Source: Thermococcus peptonophilus
GTDB taxonomy: Archaea > Methanobacteriota_B > Thermococci > Thermococcales > Thermococcaceae
Assembly: GCF_001592435.1 (NCBI RefSeq)
Contig: NZ_CP014750.1
Span: 434,001 to 498,000, forward strand
DNA length: 64,000 nt
Direction: 5' to 3'
The position numbers and the translations under genes were made by a program. Positions 61,730-64,000 of the stretch are shown piece after piece (position 1 is the first letter of the stretch; each line of letters begins with the position of its first letter). The notes beneath the pieces were generated by a model. That model was not told the origin of the DNA, ran no database searches, and was given only the letters and a program-made list of their open reading frames with translations.

Positions 61730-62508
61730 CACCTCTTCCCCCCGAATATTGCCTTGAAGACTCTCTTTATCGGGCTCTCCGGCTCGGGTGGCTGCCACTT
61801 GATTCCGGCAAGCTTCGCGGCCAGCTGCTTGATTGCTATTGCTGCGGGACTGGTGGGGTTCTTGATGACAAGCGGGACACCGTAAGCGCTTGCACGCTTG
61901 ACCTCAGGGTCCTCGGGGATCATGGCCAGGACGGGAACCTCAAGAATGGCCTCAATCTCATCCCTGGTCAGCTCGGTCTTTTCGTTGGTGACCCTGTTGA
62001 GAATGACACCGAGCGGGAGCGTTCCGAGCTTCTCCGCTATGAGCTTTGTTTTCAGGGAGTCAGTGATAGCTGAAATCTCCGGATTTGTAACAACTATAAG
62101 CTCCTTTCCAATGAGGAGCGCTGTAACGGATGTCATTTCAAGACCCGCTGGAGCGTCAATGAGAATGAAGTCCGCGAGCTGGCTTATCTCCCTCATAAGC
62201 TCCCTAAGCCTCTCGGGCTTGGCCTTCTTGACCTTCTCCAGGCTGAGTCCACCGGGAATAACCTTAACTCCTGCCGGTCCTTCATATATCGCATCTTTGA
62301 GATCAGCTTCCCTGGCAAGAACGTCGTGCAGTGTTACGGGTATGTCCTCCATTCCGAGGACGAGGCTCAGGTTTGCCATAGTCAGGTCAGCGTCCAGCAG
62401 AATCACTTCCTTGCCGAACTGTGCCAGAGCCACACCAAGGTTGGCGACAGTCGTGGTTTTACCCGTTCCACCCTTTCCAGAGGCAAAAACTATTGATCTG
62501 CCTTCCAA
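61729..62508 (-). CDS. minD: MinD/ParA-family ATPase
   Basis: 259 residues. Deviant Walker A GKGGTGKTT near residue 11, switch I LLDADLTMANLSL near 36 and Walker B FILIDAPAGLEM near 115. The C-terminus IKRVFKAIFGGKR is a short amphipathic basic helix of the membrane-targeting kind. MinC/MinE partners are unknown in archaea. MinD-like proteins there affect pole organisation and motility or cell shape. TTG 62508 after GGGGGTG with 6 bases spacing is preferred, and GTG 62517 inside that site is the alternative. Confidence 0.88.
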   Translation of the reverse strand: MEGRSIVFASGKGGTGKTTTVANLGVALAQFGKEVILLDADLTMANLSLVLGMEDIPVTLHDVLAREADLKDAIYEGPAGVKVIPGGLSLEKVKKAKPERLRELMREISQLADFILIDAPAGLEMTSVTALLIGKELIVVTNPEISAITDSLKTKLIAEKLGTLPLGVILNRVTNEKTELTRDEIEAILEVPVLAMIPEDPEVKRASAYGVPLVIKNPTSPAAIAIKQLAAKLAGIKWQPPEPESPIKRVFKAIFGGKR

Positions 62509-62635
62509 ACTCAGCACCCCCGATCAAAACTATGGCATCTGAATTTGAGTATGCCTAACGCCACCTACATAAAAAGTCCTTTTAGCCTTTGTGGTGATAT
62601 CCAAAAAAATAAAATGTGTCCAAGGACACATTTAA

Positions 62636-63442
62636 TCACTCTGCAGATTTCTCGGCTTCAAGTTTCTTCTTTACTGCTCCACCCGCTTCAGCGAAGCTCT
62701 TGAAGAGCTTGAGCATCTCCATCGGGAGCGGAAGGACGATGACGTTGCTCTTGTCGCTGGCGACATCGCTGATGGTCTGAAGGGTTCTGAGCTGGAGGGC
62801 CATCGGGTGCTCGCTTATTATCTCGGCGGCCTCCCTCAGCTTCTCAGCGGCCTGCCTCTCTGCCTCTGCTAGGGTAATCCTCGCCCTCCTCTCACGCTCG
62901 GCCTCCGCCTGCTTGGCCATCGCCCTCTGCATACCAGCCGGGAGTTCGACGTCCTTTATCTCCACGGTGGTTACTTTTATTCCCCATGGGTCTGTGGCTT
63001 CGTCGATTATCTTCTGGAGCTCCCTGTTGAGCTTTTCTCTCTCGCTGAGGAGCTCGTCGAGGTGGGCCTGGCCGATAACGCTCCTCAGCGTGGTCTGGGC
63101 TATCTGGCTTGTAGCCACTATGTAGTTAGCGACCTGAGTAACCGCCTTGACCGGATCAACGACACGGAAGTAAACCACGGCGTTGACCTTAACTGGAACG
63201 TTGTCCTTCGTTATGGTTTCCTGAACTGGGACGTCAAGAACCCTCGTACGAAGGTCAACGATAACGGCCTTTTCGAATATCGGGATTATGAAGAACAGTC
63301 CTGGTCCCCTTGCTCCAACGACCCTACCAAGCCTGAAGATCACTGCTCTCTCGTACTCCTTCACTATCTTTATGGCACTTGCCAAGACCATCAAAACAAA
63401 AAGCAAAACTACGGCCAAAACTAAGGTGCTAACACCAACCAT
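62636..63442 (-). CDS. Stomatin/slipin (SPFH domain) protein
   Basis: 268 residues. An N-terminal membrane helix ([18 protein letters not shown]) is followed by the SPFH domain ([43 protein letters not shown]), the helical [20 protein letters not shown] coiled coil near residue 180 and a hydrophobic C-terminus. In Pyrococcus horikoshii the homologue PH1511 is cleaved near its C-terminus by the NfeD protease PH1510. The same gene pair is present here, 6 bases apart. Forms membrane microdomain scaffolds. Confidence 0.94.
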   Translation of the reverse strand: MVGVSTLVLAVVLLFVLMVLASAIKIVKEYERAVIFRLGRVVGARGPGLFFIIPIFEKAVIVDLRTRVLDVPVQETITKDNVPVKVNAVVYFRVVDPVKAVTQVANYIVATSQIAQTTLRSVIGQAHLDELLSEREKLNRELQKIIDEATDPWGIKVTTVEIKDVELPAGMQRAMAKQAEAERERRARITLAEAERQAAEKLREAAEIISEHPMALQLRTLQTISDVASDKSNVIVLPLPMEMLKLFKSFAEAGGAVKKKLEAEKSAE

Positions 63443-63448
63443 CGGATA

Positions 63449-64000
63449 TCAAACCTCCTTCCTATCGGCTCTTTCAACTATGAGCGTCAACCCATCCATT
63501 CTAACGACCCTCACTTTCTCTCCGACCTTTATTGTGCTACCATCGGCAGATACGGCCTTCCACAGCTCACCGCGAACCTTAACGAGGCCTTCGGGGTCAA
63601 GATCCTCAACTACCTTGCCGACGGCACCGATCATCTCTTCCTGGCCAGTTTCTGGCTTTCTGCGGTGCGCCCTTATCACCGCGGCCATTCCGAAGAGGAA
63701 GAACAGTGCCAGCAAGACTCCTGTTACTATTATGATGATCCTTAAGCTGGAGAAAGTTTCGCTGTTAATGAGGTATATTCCCCCGCCCTTTCCAAACATT
63801 ATCAGACCTCCCAGTATGAAGCTGACCAGCCCAGCTATAGTGAAGAGGCCAAACGTCGGGGTCAGAGCCTCCGCTATGAAGAATATCACGCCGAGTATCA
63901 TGAGCACAAGTCCAGCAGCGTCGTAGCCGAAGTAGCCCATACCTATAACTCCAAGGACGAGCAGTATAGCCCCAAAAGTCTCTGGAACGTGCCAGCCGGG
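63449..64000 (-). CDS. nfeD: NfeD-family membrane protease (C-terminal part only)
   Basis: Partial gene running off the right edge. The visible 183 codons include membrane helices (GLVLMILGVIFFIAEALTPTFGLFTIAGLVSFILGG and IIIIVTGVLLALFFLFGM) and the C-terminal OB-fold NfeD domain (GAVGKVVEDLDPEGLVKVRGELWKAVSADG). The frame stays open upstream of 63940 (PETFGAILLVLGVIG), so the ATG there is internal and the serine-protease domain should lie beyond the window. Paired with the stomatin gene. Confidence 0.9.
   Translation of the reverse strand, partial: PGWHVPETFGAILLVLGVIGMGYFGYDAAGLVLMILGVIFFIAEALTPTFGLFTIAGLVSFILGGLIMFGKGGGIYLINSETFSSLRIIIIVTGVLLALFFLFGMAAVIRAHRRKPETGQEEMIGAVGKVVEDLDPEGLVKVRGELWKAVSADGSTIKVGEKVRVVRMDGLTLIVERADRKEV

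Overview
The window is chromosomal DNA of a hyperthermophilic euryarchaeon of the order Thermococcales, most likely a Thermococcus. The evidence is a full-length reverse gyrase, a TrmBL2-type chromatin regulator, ADP-dependent phosphofructokinase, ADP-forming acetyl-CoA synthetase beta subunit, a fused HPS-PHI enzyme, AMP phosphorylase, an ADP-dependent serine kinase, tRNA genes with encoded CCA, A/T-rich archaeal TATA boxes, and the recurrent ribosome-binding pattern GGTGA(T) about 4 bases before the start. No rRNA operon, insertion sequence or provirus was seen.

Layout. 1-4.7 kb: purine/thiamine block. thiC-purC-purP overlap head to tail on the minus strand and diverge from thi4-thiDN. 4.8-10.1 kb: a membrane acyltransferase-like protein, an ABC-ATPase/acetyltransferase fusion, a CPBP-family membrane protein, an unknown protein and a long FKBP prolyl isomerase. 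10.2-13.5 kb: cysS, then a small CRISPR array (6 repeats, 5 spacers) with its leader, a frameshifted cas2, and a cas6 whose 3' half is replaced by an apparent cas1 remnant. 13.7-21.5 kb: acdB, a DUF4139 protein, a SWIM zinc-finger protein, reverse gyrase and TrmBL2. 21.6-27.3 kb: small zinc-ribbon and winged-helix genes, an arginase-fold protein, hps-phi, and an operon led by a divergent FtsZ/tubulin-like protein that lacks the GTP-binding signature. 27.4-32.7 kb: KH protein, aspS, a large surface protein and an M20 amidohydrolase.

32.8-34.7 kb: tRNA-Ala and tRNA-Val, a 600-base stretch of degenerate hairpin repeats, and a radical-SAM pseudogene with at least five lesions. 34.7-46.7 kb: DUF89, MFS, DUF763, serK, a C/D box guide RNA gene aimed at the 5' end of 16S rRNA, ADP-PFK, a racemase-family protein, a nitroreductase, thiI plus a THUMP-less ThiI-like paralogue, PAP2 and tRNA-Thr. 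46.8-54.3 kb: a decayed secreted-protein gene, a glycosyltransferase, panB, vapBC, and an RNA-processing cluster of archease, tRNA m5C methyltransferase, a PUA-like protein and intein-containing rtcB. 54.4-64.0 kb: an ABC exporter with a secreted subunit, moaC, AMP phosphorylase, minD with a small membrane protein, and slipin/NfeD running off the right edge.

Start codons were chosen mainly by the GGTGA-type ribosome-binding site and its spacing, so several genes begin inside the longest possible reading frame. All functional names come from reading the protein sequences. No database search was run.
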